DNA from: an uncultured Microbacteriaceae bacterium
Lineage (GTDB): Bacteria; Actinomycetota; Actinomycetes; Actinomycetales; Microbacteriaceae
NCBI GenBank assembly: GCA_903907615.1
Contig: CAIVOR010000328.1
Location: 1 to 5,654, forward strand
DNA: 5,654 bases
Direction of reading: 5' to 3'
Part shown: positions 1-5,654 of the stretch, piece by piece
How the letters are laid out: each line of letters begins with the position of its first letter
Numbering within the stretch: position 1 is the first letter of the stretch
The notes under the pieces: generated by a model
Databases searched by the model: none
Told to the model about the DNA's origin: nothing
Seen by the model: only the letters and a program-made list of their open reading frames with translations
Position numbers and translations under genes: made by a program

Positions 1-1491
1 TGGCGCGGACTGTCTGAAAAATTCTCTGGCATGGGCCTCGTGAATGTCGTTGCCGACGACGTCTTTGTTGGCAGTCCCCCACACGGGGCGCAGGTCGCCG
101 ACTCACGGGAAAACCCAACGTCGAGCGCCTCTCGACTCATCGACGACTTTGCCGACCAACACGACTCTCCGCTGGCACGCGCTCGGCGCCTTGCTGCGGT
201 CGCAGCCACGGGATTTCGTCTGATCATCGACGCCGAGAACATGCACCGCGGACTCACCGGAACGTTTGAGGCGTCCGTTAACCTGTGCCTTGCTCTTGAT
301 GCACACCCCGCGGTGGCCGAAATTGTGTGGACCGCCTCGGAGCAGCGTGCCGAAGGCATGTGCGCCACCCTCCGCAGCCTTGAGGCAGATGGACGCGTCG
401 CCCGAACACGATTCGTCTCTCACTGTGACGTTCGGGGAGAGGGCGAGTTTGATATAGCGCTTCGGCCGTGCCAAGACTTTGCCGGAGTGGAGTGGCCTCA
501 GATTTCCGCGCTCGCGCATCGAAACGTGATCTGGTCACTCGACCTCATTGCCAATCATGTTCCCGCCTATGCCGCAAGTTATGCGGACTACCGTGCGCAA
601 AACGCCGCCGTAGAGCAGAGCTGGCGTCGAGCAGATGCCATCGCCGTACTCTCAGAACACGTTGGCCGCGATGTTTTGGCATTTTCGCAGTCAGCTGAGG
701 CAAGTCAGCTTTTTGTTCTCCCCGTCGGTGCTCCCGAACCACGTGTCGACGTCGTCCGTGGCGATGCGAGAGCTGAGCATGATGCGGACTCTGGTCAACA
801 TGCCTCCATCGCCTCCCTCTTCGAAGAGACCGCACGCGAGGGCTTCATCTTGGTGCTCGGCACCGACTTTCCGCACAAGAACACTCACTGGGCGGTGCGC
901 TTGTTCTCCGCGGTCGCCGGCCTGGGGTGGCAGGGTCACTTGGTTTTTGCGGGCCCCGCCGAACGACTCCGGGACTCAGCTGCATTCGGAGAAGGCGGTA
1001 CCGATCCGGGAGTAATGTCGCGCATCCGTGTATTGGGTCGCGTGAGCGATGAGATGCGGGATGCACTACTCGCACAAGCTCGCGTGGTTGTCTTCCCCAC
1101 ACTTTCGGAGGGCTGGGGGATGATTCCCTTTGAAGCGAGCATCGCCGGGACCGCTCCCGTGGCTTCCCGTGCGGGTGGACTTGACGAATTCACACCCGCG
1201 GGGGCCCTGACGCTGAGCCTCGCCGATGACCACGCCGACGCTCAGACTCTCCTCACCCTGTTGACCTCCGAGAAGGCGCGTTCGCGACAACTAAAGTTGT
1301 GGCGAGACACAGCGAATGACTACTCATGGCAGAAGTCCGCCGACATACTCGTCGCCAACTTCTTTGCAGTCATGTCCCACCCGCCGCGTATCGACCCGGC
1401 GGAACGCCTCGCAGTGAGCTCGACCGACCCGCTCGTTCCACGTGGAACGCTCAACCAGCGGTTGCGGCGCAAGCTCTCTGGCGGAATCTAG
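1..1491 (+). CDS. Multidomain glycosyltransferase (GT-A tail plus GT4 domain), 5' end outside window
   Basis: This is probably a cytoplasmic or membrane-associated sugar transferase of surface-polysaccharide assembly. The frame is open from base 1, so the ATG at 31 is probably internal and the gene starts upstream. The first visible residues (WRGLSEKFSG, then GLVNVVADDVFV) resemble the end of a GT2-type domain, where such proteins usually have a G-x-x-N-V-x-x-D-D-V-F-V segment. A linker with DSPLARARR follows, then a GT-B/GT4 domain from RLIIDAENMHRGLTG (about nt 217). GT4 hallmarks seen are LGTDFPHKN (856-882), with the usual donor-phosphate Arg replaced by His but Lys kept, an intact E-x7-E motif EGWGMIPFE (1108-1134), and YSWQKSADIL near the end. 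The C-terminus is basic (NQRLRRKL). The stop TAG at 1489-1491 overlaps the convergent gene's stop. Donor and acceptor sugars are unknown. The GT4 call is firm; the GT2 remnant is an inference. Confidence 0.9.
   Translation, partial: WRGLSEKFSGMGLVNVVADDVFVGSPPHGAQVADSRENPTSSASRLIDDFADQHDSPLARARRLAAVAATGFRLIIDAENMHRGLTGTFEASVNLCLALDAHPAVAEIVWTASEQRAEGMCATLRSLEADGRVARTRFVSHCDVRGEGEFDIALRPCQDFAGVEWPQISALAHRNVIWSLDLIANHVPAYAASYADYRAQNAAVEQSWRRADAIAVLSEHVGRDVLAFSQSAEASQLFVLPVGAPEPRVDVVRGDARAEHDADSGQHASIASLFEETAREGFILVLGTDFPHKNTHWAVRLFSAVAGLGWQGHLVFAGPAERLRDSAAFGEGGTDPGVMSRIRVLGRVSDEMRDALLAQARVVVFPTLSEGWGMIPFEASIAGTAPVASRAGGLDEFTPAGALTLSLADDHADAQTLLTLLTSEKARSRQLKLWRDTANDYSWQKSADILVANFFAVMSHPPRIDPAERLAVSSTDPLVPRGTLNQRLRRKLSGGI
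1434..1449. promoter_or_regulatory. Perfect 16-bp palindrome, parS-like (candidate ParB site)
   Basis: CGTTCCACGTGGAACG is perfectly self-complementary over 8 base pairs with no spacer. Its inner 14 bases fit GTTNCACGTGNAAC, the symmetrical form of the bacterial parS pattern (TGTTNCACGTGAAACA in Bacillus, GTTTCACGTGAAAC in Streptomyces). It differs from the Bacillus form at the two outermost bases and at one inner A-to-G, which is matched symmetrically by C in the other arm. It lies in codons for L-V-P-R-G-T-L near the 3' end of the + strand glycosyltransferase gene; parS sites inside genes are known. Alternatives are an operator for another dimeric regulator, a 6-bp RNA hairpin with an ACGT loop, or chance. 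About 0.09 such palindromes are expected in 5.6 kb of random sequence. Confidence 0.4.
1488..1491. other. Convergent stop-codon overlap (CTAG)
   Basis: The + strand gene ends with TAG at 1489-1491, and the minus-strand gene ends with TAG read from 1490 to 1488. Both stops lie in one palindromic CTAG. There is no intergenic space, so any terminator for either transcript must lie inside the opposing coding region, and the mRNA 3' ends are expected to overlap as antisense. Confidence 0.9.
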
Positions 1492-4073
1492 TCCTGCGAG
1501 AGAAGCGCCGCGCTCAACGTTTTCGCACTCTCGGCCCACGAGAGGTAAGGCATGCCCGTCGAAGGTATGGCCTTGCCGGTCGAAAAGGCGGCAAGCCACT
1601 GAGTGATTCCCTCAGCTAGGTGTCTTGCCGATCCATTCGAGAAATACGTCGCGTGTTTTCCGGCCACCTCACGGAACACGGGAATATCGCGGGCCAAGAT
1701 AGGCAAGCCGTAGTGTGCCGCCTCAATCAAGGGAAGCCCAAACCCTTCGTCATACGAGGCAGCCACCAAACACTGGGAGGTTCCGTAAAGCTCTTCCAGA
1801 AGGGCCTCGCTCGCCTGGCCGACCCAATGGAGGAATCTTCCCGCTTCCGGATGTTCGCGGAGTATCCGTTCAATCTCCGGAATGTTCTTCCGGTCATGAT
1901 CGGCAAGGGTCGACCAGCCCGGTTTACCCACAATCACCAGATGGGCGCGCACACCGTCGTCCCACACCTGAGTAAAGGCCTCGAGCGCGTGATCGTATCC
2001 CTTGCGTGGTTCAATCGTGCCCACCATGAGAAAAGTAGGTGCGTCGTCAAGGCTCGCCAAGAAATCGCGCTCCGCGCCCGTGAGCTCGGAAGCAAATACT
2101 GGCTCGTCAAAGTCAGCGCCGAGCGGAAACCACGTCACCCGCGCACGCGAAGCCGGGTCCTTGCCGGAGGCATCCCACCACTGTGTCAATTCATTCGCAA
2201 CCGTCTGCGAGATTGCGGCAACCGAATCAAACTCGGCGATTGTGTCGAGCCATCGACCGTGATGCACGTCGGCGTCGTGAGGAAAAACTTCAGGCATCGT
2301 CACGGGCAGTAGATCAAACACGATGGCGTGAAGGCTCACGCCGTTCCCTTGAAGGCGCGCGAAAAGGCCTGATTCATGCGCCTCAACAAAGGTCGGACCA
2401 GAAAGGTCGAGGGTCAGAACGGCATCGTCACTGTGAAACTCCACGCGATTTTCGGGCTTCCCCGAGGGCGGGCTACCCATCAAACTCTCCGCAAATTCGT
2501 GCGCATAAAAGTAGTCCCATCGATTTCCCGTGCGCTCTAGGTAAACCGTCTCGACCCTCCAACCCTCGGGTTGATGGACAATGAATTCTTGAAGGATTGC
2601 TTTCGCGACTCGCTGCACTCCCGTTCGGACGTCAAGTTCTCGAGTCGAAGTAACGTCAAGAAAAATCCGTCGTCCCGGCGCCCGATCAGGAAGGGAGACC
2701 GAAATAGCCTCGGCAAGGTTATTGATGTCAATCCGACTTAGCGGCGTGGACTGACTCGTCGCCAGCGTCGATACTGTCGTCGCCACGAGATCAGACATTT
2801 CCCCCAATGAAGGCATGACATCTTGTGTCCCGCGCCTGGAGGTAATCGGTGACACCGGCGAGAGCGTCTGCCAGAGATCAATGGCTTTTCGGGCTGACTT
2901 TTCCCACGAAAATTGGGCAGCCCGACGCGCGGAGTTCATGACTAGGGCTGTTCGGAATTTCTTGTCGACGAGCGCCTTCTCCATCGTGGTCCGAATGTCG
3001 TCCACGCTGCGCGGATCAAAAAGTGCCTCCGGCATCGCCACGATTTCGGGAACACTGGTCGCGTTCGAAGCGATCACCGGGGCACCGCTCGTCATCGCCT
3101 CCAGGACAGGTAAACCGAAGCCCTCCTGGAGTGACGGGAAGACAAAGAGATCGCACGATCCCATGAGGGCTGTCAACTGATCGTCAGAAACCTTCCCGGT
3201 GAATATCACATCGCCATCACTCAGGGAATTCTGGCGCATAGCCTCGCGCACGTGAGCCTCACGATCGGGCTGCACCCATCCGGCCAGCACGAGATTGCGA
3301 TGTGCTCGGGCCTCAGGGCTCAATTGAGAAAAAGCGGCAATGAGGCTCTGTACATTTTTGCGGTCGTCATATCCGCCGAAATAGAGAACGAAGGGTGTCT
3401 CGATTGCTAATTCGCTGACTACAGAAGCTCGTGCGCCTGCCGACTGTGCCAGGGCGCGGAATTCCTGCGAGACGCCTGCGCTGACGTTGACAATCCTGTT
3501 CATTGGCGTTGGGAGGTGTCGCCGGGCTTCTTCGGTAGATGAGTCCGAAATCGTCAGGAGCCCATCAACCTTGCTCAAGCTGGTGAGCTGCCGAAAATAG
3601 AAGTCCGCATATCTGGGGTCGGAATCAAGATATTCGTGGGCGTTTTCAAGGGGGATGAGATCGTAAAGTGTTGCCGTCACGGCATAGCGCTTCTCGCCGG
3701 CGTGGAGGCCGAATACAGCATCGTCGGCATAGCCCTCAAACGGACTCGTCACGTGCACAATGTCAGGATCTATCGACGCCAACACCGACTCGAGAATAAG
3801 CTCGGCCGCGTGCCGGAGCCTGATCCTCGCAGGATCAAGTCCACGAATATCGTGAGGTGGTTGCCACACGTGAATATGGCCGGCAGGAAGATACTGGTCA
3901 AATTCTCGACGCAGTTCTCGGGCGCTTTCGGGGAAGGCCAAGCTCAGGAGCACGTGAACCTCTGCCGTGCCGTTGAGTTTGGCGACGGCTACGGCAAAGT
4001 CATGGCTGTAGCGGCCAACTCCCCTTGTTCGGCTCTCGGCCTGAGCTCCCTGCATGTCGATCACAATGCGCAT
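1488..4073 (-). CDS. Tandem-domain glycosyltransferase (GT4-GT4), 861 aa
   Basis: A bifunctional or processive sugar transferase built from two GT-B/GT4 units, probably acting at the cytoplasmic membrane face in surface-polysaccharide synthesis. The N-terminal unit (about 1-402) has RGVGRYS (17-23), TLYDLIP (135-141), GGYDDRKN (233-240), the E-x7-E motif EGFGLPVLE (317-325) and SWEKSARKAIDLW (389-401). A linker of about 65 residues follows, rich in Ser/Thr. The C-terminal unit (about 468-861) repeats the order: RTGVQRVAKAIL (483-494), VFDLLP (585-590), VGTIEPRKG (684-692), EGFGLPLIE (776-784) and SWAESAKTL (845-853). Both units keep the Arg-Lys pair and both E-x7-E glutamates, so neither looks dead. 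The architecture recalls WbdA-like tandem mannosyltransferases, but the sugar cannot be assigned. The ATG at 4073 is supported because MRIVIDMQGA forms the expected first beta strand. It lies 5 bases after the preceding stop and has no strong Shine-Dalgarno, suggesting translational coupling. Confidence 0.95.
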   Translation of the reverse strand: MRIVIDMQGAQAESRTRGVGRYSHDFAVAVAKLNGTAEVHVLLSLAFPESARELRREFDQYLPAGHIHVWQPPHDIRGLDPARIRLRHAAELILESVLASIDPDIVHVTSPFEGYADDAVFGLHAGEKRYAVTATLYDLIPLENAHEYLDSDPRYADFYFRQLTSLSKVDGLLTISDSSTEEARRHLPTPMNRIVNVSAGVSQEFRALAQSAGARASVVSELAIETPFVLYFGGYDDRKNVQSLIAAFSQLSPEARAHRNLVLAGWVQPDREAHVREAMRQNSLSDGDVIFTGKVSDDQLTALMGSCDLFVFPSLQEGFGLPVLEAMTSGAPVIASNATSVPEIVAMPEALFDPRSVDDIRTTMEKALVDKKFRTALVMNSARRAAQFSWEKSARKAIDLWQTLSPVSPITSRRGTQDVMPSLGEMSDLVATTVSTLATSQSTPLSRIDINNLAEAISVSLPDRAPGRRIFLDVTSTRELDVRTGVQRVAKAILQEFIVHQPEGWRVETVYLERTGNRWDYFYAHEFAESLMGSPPSGKPENRVEFHSDDAVLTLDLSGPTFVEAHESGLFARLQGNGVSLHAIVFDLLPVTMPEVFPHDADVHHGRWLDTIAEFDSVAAISQTVANELTQWWDASGKDPASRARVTWFPLGADFDEPVFASELTGAERDFLASLDDAPTFLMVGTIEPRKGYDHALEAFTQVWDDGVRAHLVIVGKPGWSTLADHDRKNIPEIERILREHPEAGRFLHWVGQASEALLEELYGTSQCLVAASYDEGFGLPLIEAAHYGLPILARDIPVFREVAGKHATYFSNGSARHLAEGITQWLAAFSTGKAIPSTGMPYLSWAESAKTLSAALLSQD

Positions 4074-4078
4074 GCCGG

Positions 4079-4324
4079 CTAGCCCCGCACTCGAAGCTGA
4101 CGCAACAACATCTGCTCAACGTCGTGCCCATAATTACCCAGAGGAATGAGTAGGGGAGGGCGAAGCCGCTCGTCGGAGGAAATCATTGCCCGCAGGCGTC
4201 TGCCGACTGGTGGCACGATGCCAATCGTCTTCTCAAAAACGCGATCAAGGTGTGGGTGGCGCCGAACAAACCGAAGCCCCCGATACACAAAGCGCCGCAC
4301 GGCAGCTGTGATGCGGGATTTCAC
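4079..4324 (-). CDS. Small basic protein of unknown function, 81 aa
   Basis: I do not recognise a named family. The gene starts with GTG two bases after the stop of the upstream glycosyltransferase gene and ends 5 bases before the start of the tandem glycosyltransferase gene, so it sits in the middle of a transcription unit. A strong Shine-Dalgarno supports translation. Residues 1-47 are rich in Arg with hydrophobic residues (RRFVYRGLRFVRRHPHLDRVF, then GRRLRAMI), consistent with an amphipathic, membrane-surface-binding helical region. There is no clear transmembrane segment or signal peptide. Similar Arg-rich stretches close many polysaccharide glycosyltransferases and methyltransferases, so this could be a detached tail or accessory peptide that tethers a partner enzyme. 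The C-terminal part (PPLLIPLGNYGHDVEQMLLRQLRV) looks like a short strand followed by a helix. The reading frame is well supported; the function is not. Confidence 0.75.
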   Translation of the reverse strand: MKSRITAAVRRFVYRGLRFVRRHPHLDRVFEKTIGIVPPVGRRLRAMISSDERLRPPLLIPLGNYGHDVEQMLLRQLRVRG

Positions 4325-4326
4325 GC

Positions 4327-5430
4327 TCAGCCCTCTCCCTGTTTAGTGGACGAGTGGGAAGTGCCCCCGCGAGAGGGACGGATTCGACCCAGCCAACGAA
4401 CAGGCGCAGCCAACCGCCACGAGAGACTCGAGCGAATGTGCGTTATTTGTTGCCTCAGGTCGTCACTGATTCGTTCAGCATGCTCGAGAGAACTGCTCAA
4501 GTGTTCCTTGTCGTCCAACATGATGTTGACGGCTTGCTCAGTGCGATAAACGACCGTTTCCTTAACTAAGTCACGCGCAAACGTGTCTGATATCGCTGCC
4601 GGCAGTGTGGCGCGTGGCCGAGCCCTGCGCTTGTCCTCGAACCCTAGGCGTTCAAAAGATGACTCCACAAAGTGCTCACCAATCCGGCCGATGTACTCGC
4701 CGTGGGCGACACCGGTCACGATGGAGGCGCGCCCGTGGGCCAAAACCGCGGCCGTCTTAACAGCGTCTTGGCTGGTTCCCGCGAGTTGAATGCCCCTGTG
4801 GGCCATCGTCATGAGCACACGGCGATCATCACGCAACCAATAGGGCGCGTCTCCGACGACGCGAAGGTAATCGCTCACGATGCTTGCGCGCTCGCTCCAG
4901 TGCGTTCTCCGCAGCGCAAACGCCCACGAGTGTGCTGCGGGATACAAAGATTTTTCACCGCGGCTGAGTTCGCACTGCACGTCGCCTGTAGCGTTCACCT
5001 GAACTATCTCGGGACGCGGATCAGCGAGAGTGATGAGGCGCGTCATGACGTCGAGATAGTCAGCATCGACCAGAAAGTCTTCCTCAAAAAACGCCCCCCA
5101 AGGGTTTCGCGGATTGCGAAAGACGTGCCTCTCTAGTTCATCGAACGCGCGGGCGATTCCGATGTTGCTGTCGTGCGAAACGTGCTGAGCGTCGGGAAAG
5201 TACTCCCGCGCTAACCGATCCACTTCCGCGGTGCGGTCAGGCCGACCCAGGCTCTCATCCCGAGAGCCCTGATAGCCGTCTCGAATAATCGTGAGCTGGT
5301 CAGAATCAATGGGCACAGTTTGCGCCGCCAATGACGCTAAAACCTTTTCCGCGTATTCCGGGCGGTTAAACAGGAGAATTCCAACCGGGTAGGCAAACAC
5401 GTGTTCTGATTTCGCGACCGACCTGACCAT
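4327..5430 (-). CDS. GT-A-fold glycosyltransferase with coiled-coil and SWR-type C-terminal tail, 367 aa
   Basis: This probably transfers a sugar from a nucleotide donor during surface-glycan assembly. Numbering is from the ATG at 5430. PVGILLFNRPEYAEKVLASL (15-34) is a typical first strand and helix of GT2/GNT-I-like GT-A folds. IIRDG (48-52), NIGIARAFD (89-97) and FFEEDFLVDADYL (114-126) follow, with EED where such enzymes carry a metal-binding DxD or EDD. GEYIGRIGEHF (244-254) resembles the late N-I-G-x-x-G-x-H segment of the GNT-I-like group. Residues about 300-335 form a short predicted coiled coil, ending in SLSWRLAAPVRWLGR (335-349), a version of the S-x-S-W-R-x-T-x-P-L-R tail common on polysaccharide glycosyltransferases and probably membrane-contacting. 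A TTG three codons upstream (5439) is an alternative start; neither start has a convincing Shine-Dalgarno. This is the first gene of the tight three-gene run. The fold is well supported; the substrate is unknown. Confidence 0.9.
   Translation of the reverse strand: MVRSVAKSEHVFAYPVGILLFNRPEYAEKVLASLAAQTVPIDSDQLTIIRDGYQGSRDESLGRPDRTAEVDRLAREYFPDAQHVSHDSNIGIARAFDELERHVFRNPRNPWGAFFEEDFLVDADYLDVMTRLITLADPRPEIVQVNATGDVQCELSRGEKSLYPAAHSWAFALRRTHWSERASIVSDYLRVVGDAPYWLRDDRRVLMTMAHRGIQLAGTSQDAVKTAAVLAHGRASIVTGVAHGEYIGRIGEHFVESSFERLGFEDKRRARPRATLPAAISDTFARDLVKETVVYRTEQAVNIMLDDKEHLSSSLEHAERISDDLRQQITHIRSSLSWRLAAPVRWLGRIRPSRGGTSHSSTKQGEG
4331..4339 (-). promoter_or_regulatory. Shine-Dalgarno deciding the GTG start of the 81-aa gene
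   Basis: On the minus strand GGGAGAGGG lies within the last codons of the upstream glycosyltransferase gene. Six bases (CTGAGC, containing that gene's TGA) separate it from the GTG at 4324-4322. The good match and spacing support a real GTG start and reinitiation after the preceding stop. Confidence 0.65.
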
Positions 5431-5453
5431 GGATACCAAGACTACCGGGGTAC

Positions 5454-5481
5454 TCTCTACGTCAGAGACATCACTCGTAAA
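5454..5481 (-). promoter_or_regulatory. Weak candidate sigma-70-like promoter for the glycosyltransferase run
   Basis: On the minus strand TTTACG (5481-5476) and TAGAGA (5459-5454) are separated by 16 bases and would place the transcript start about 15-20 bases before the ATG at 5430. The matches to TTGACA/TATAAT are only 4/6 and 3/6. Read-through from the upstream surface-protein gene on the same strand is an equally likely source of transcription. The 72-base gap 5431-5502 holds nothing else firm. Confidence 0.18.
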
Positions 5482-5502
5482 GTCTCCGCAAGCGCGCCAC
5501 GA

Positions 5503-5654
5503 TCAGAAATAACCGGCGACGTCCACTACAAAATTCGTGTATCCCGATGAGTTATAAATACTGATCGACCCGTCAGCACCCACTTTCGCGATGACCAAAT
5601 TAGGCACGACCTGACCGGGCACGAAATTCAAATTAGCCGCATTCGGCCGCTCAA
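5503..5654 (-). CDS. C-terminal end of an actinobacterial surface-repeat protein, partial
   Basis: The last 49 codons and the TGA stop (5505-5503) of a gene that enters from the right edge. Translation reads ERPNAANLNFVPGQ, then VVPNLVIAKVGADGSISIYN, then SSGYTNFVVDVAGYF. From memory this is the closing part of a repeat of roughly 100-130 residues found near the C-terminus of secreted actinobacterial proteins, including cell-wall hydrolases and other exported proteins, where it typically ends in DVxGYF or DVxGWF. The protein stops exactly at that boundary, so this looks like a natural C-terminus and not a broken gene. It has the beta-rich Gly/Asn/Val composition of an extracellular domain and no sorting signal after it. 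It runs in the same direction as the glycosyltransferase genes downstream, with a gap of about 72 bases. The catalytic or binding part is outside the window. Confidence 0.8.
   Translation of the reverse strand, partial: ERPNAANLNFVPGQVVPNLVIAKVGADGSISIYNSSGYTNFVVDVAGYF

Noticed and set aside
103..835. Several minus-strand open frames opposite the + strand glycosyltransferase gene
   Set aside because: All overlap a well-supported coding frame, have low-complexity Arg-rich translations and lack recognisable motifs.
1434..1449. The 16-bp palindrome as an intrinsic terminator for either convergent transcript
   Set aside because: The RNA stem would be only about 6 bp with a 4-base loop, and no T-run follows on either strand.
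1620..2312. Long + strand open frame of 230 codons
   Set aside because: It lies wholly antisense to the C-terminal GT4 unit of the tandem glycosyltransferase. The translation has no recognisable domain and is rich in Arg/Pro/His, as expected for an opposite-strand shadow in GC-rich DNA.
3821..3837. Inverted repeat TGATCCT-CGC-AGGATCA inside the tandem glycosyltransferase gene
   Set aside because: A 7-bp arm with a short spacer is expected about once or twice by chance in a window this size. It has no U-tract and sits mid-gene in ordinary codons (L-D-P-A-R-I-R).
3636..4082. + strand open frame of 148 codons over the start of the tandem glycosyltransferase gene
   Set aside because: It is antisense to the conserved N-terminal GT4 motifs and has no family resemblance, so it is a shadow frame.
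4672..5136. + strand open frame of 154 codons
   Set aside because: It is antisense to the GT-A glycosyltransferase catalytic core, with no domain signature of its own.
5451..5502. Intrinsic terminator after the surface-repeat gene
   Set aside because: The available stems are 5-6 bp, AT/GC mixed and without a following T-tract, so I cannot support a terminator.

Overview
The window shows part of a cell-surface polysaccharide (glycan) biosynthesis locus from an actinobacterium, plausibly a Microbacteriaceae-like organism. The grounds are the fairly high GC (judged by eye), GTG/TTG codons at candidate starts, and a C-terminal protein fragment at the right edge. That fragment matches a repeat I recognise from actinobacterial surface proteins (RPNAANLNF...VPNLVIAKVG...IYNSSG...VDVAGYF). 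The family assignment is an inference. No rRNA, tRNA, CRISPR array or insertion sequence was seen.

Layout. On the + strand, 1-1491 is the 3' part of a large glycosyltransferase gene that enters from the left. Its first visible residues look like the tail of a GT-A (GT2-type) domain, followed by a complete GT-B (GT4-type) domain. It converges on a minus-strand run of three tightly packed genes, read right to left. The first (4327-5430) encodes a GT-A-type glycosyltransferase with a coiled-coil and SLSWRLAAPVR tail. The second (4079-4324) encodes an 81-residue basic protein of unknown function. The third (1488-4073) encodes an 861-residue tandem GT4-GT4 protein. Gaps inside this run are 2 and 5 bases, so co-transcription and translational coupling are very likely. 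The convergent genes share a 4-base CTAG in which both stop codons lie, leaving no intergenic terminator space. To the right, 5503-5654 (minus) is the last 49 codons of the surface-repeat protein, separated from the glycosyltransferase run by about 70 bases.

How they may work together: four glycosyltransferase catalytic domains are visible (one GT-B in the + gene, one GT-A and two GT-B in the minus run), plus the remnant of a fifth. This suits stepwise assembly of a heteropolysaccharide at the inner face of the membrane. The sugars and linkages cannot be read from the sequence.

The most unusual non-coding signal is a perfect 16-base palindrome, CGTTCCACGTGGAACG (1434-1449), inside the 3' end of the + gene. 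Its core fits the parS (ParB-binding) pattern GTTNCACGTGNAAC. If functional, it would mark a chromosome-segregation or plasmid-partition site buried in a glycosyltransferase gene.
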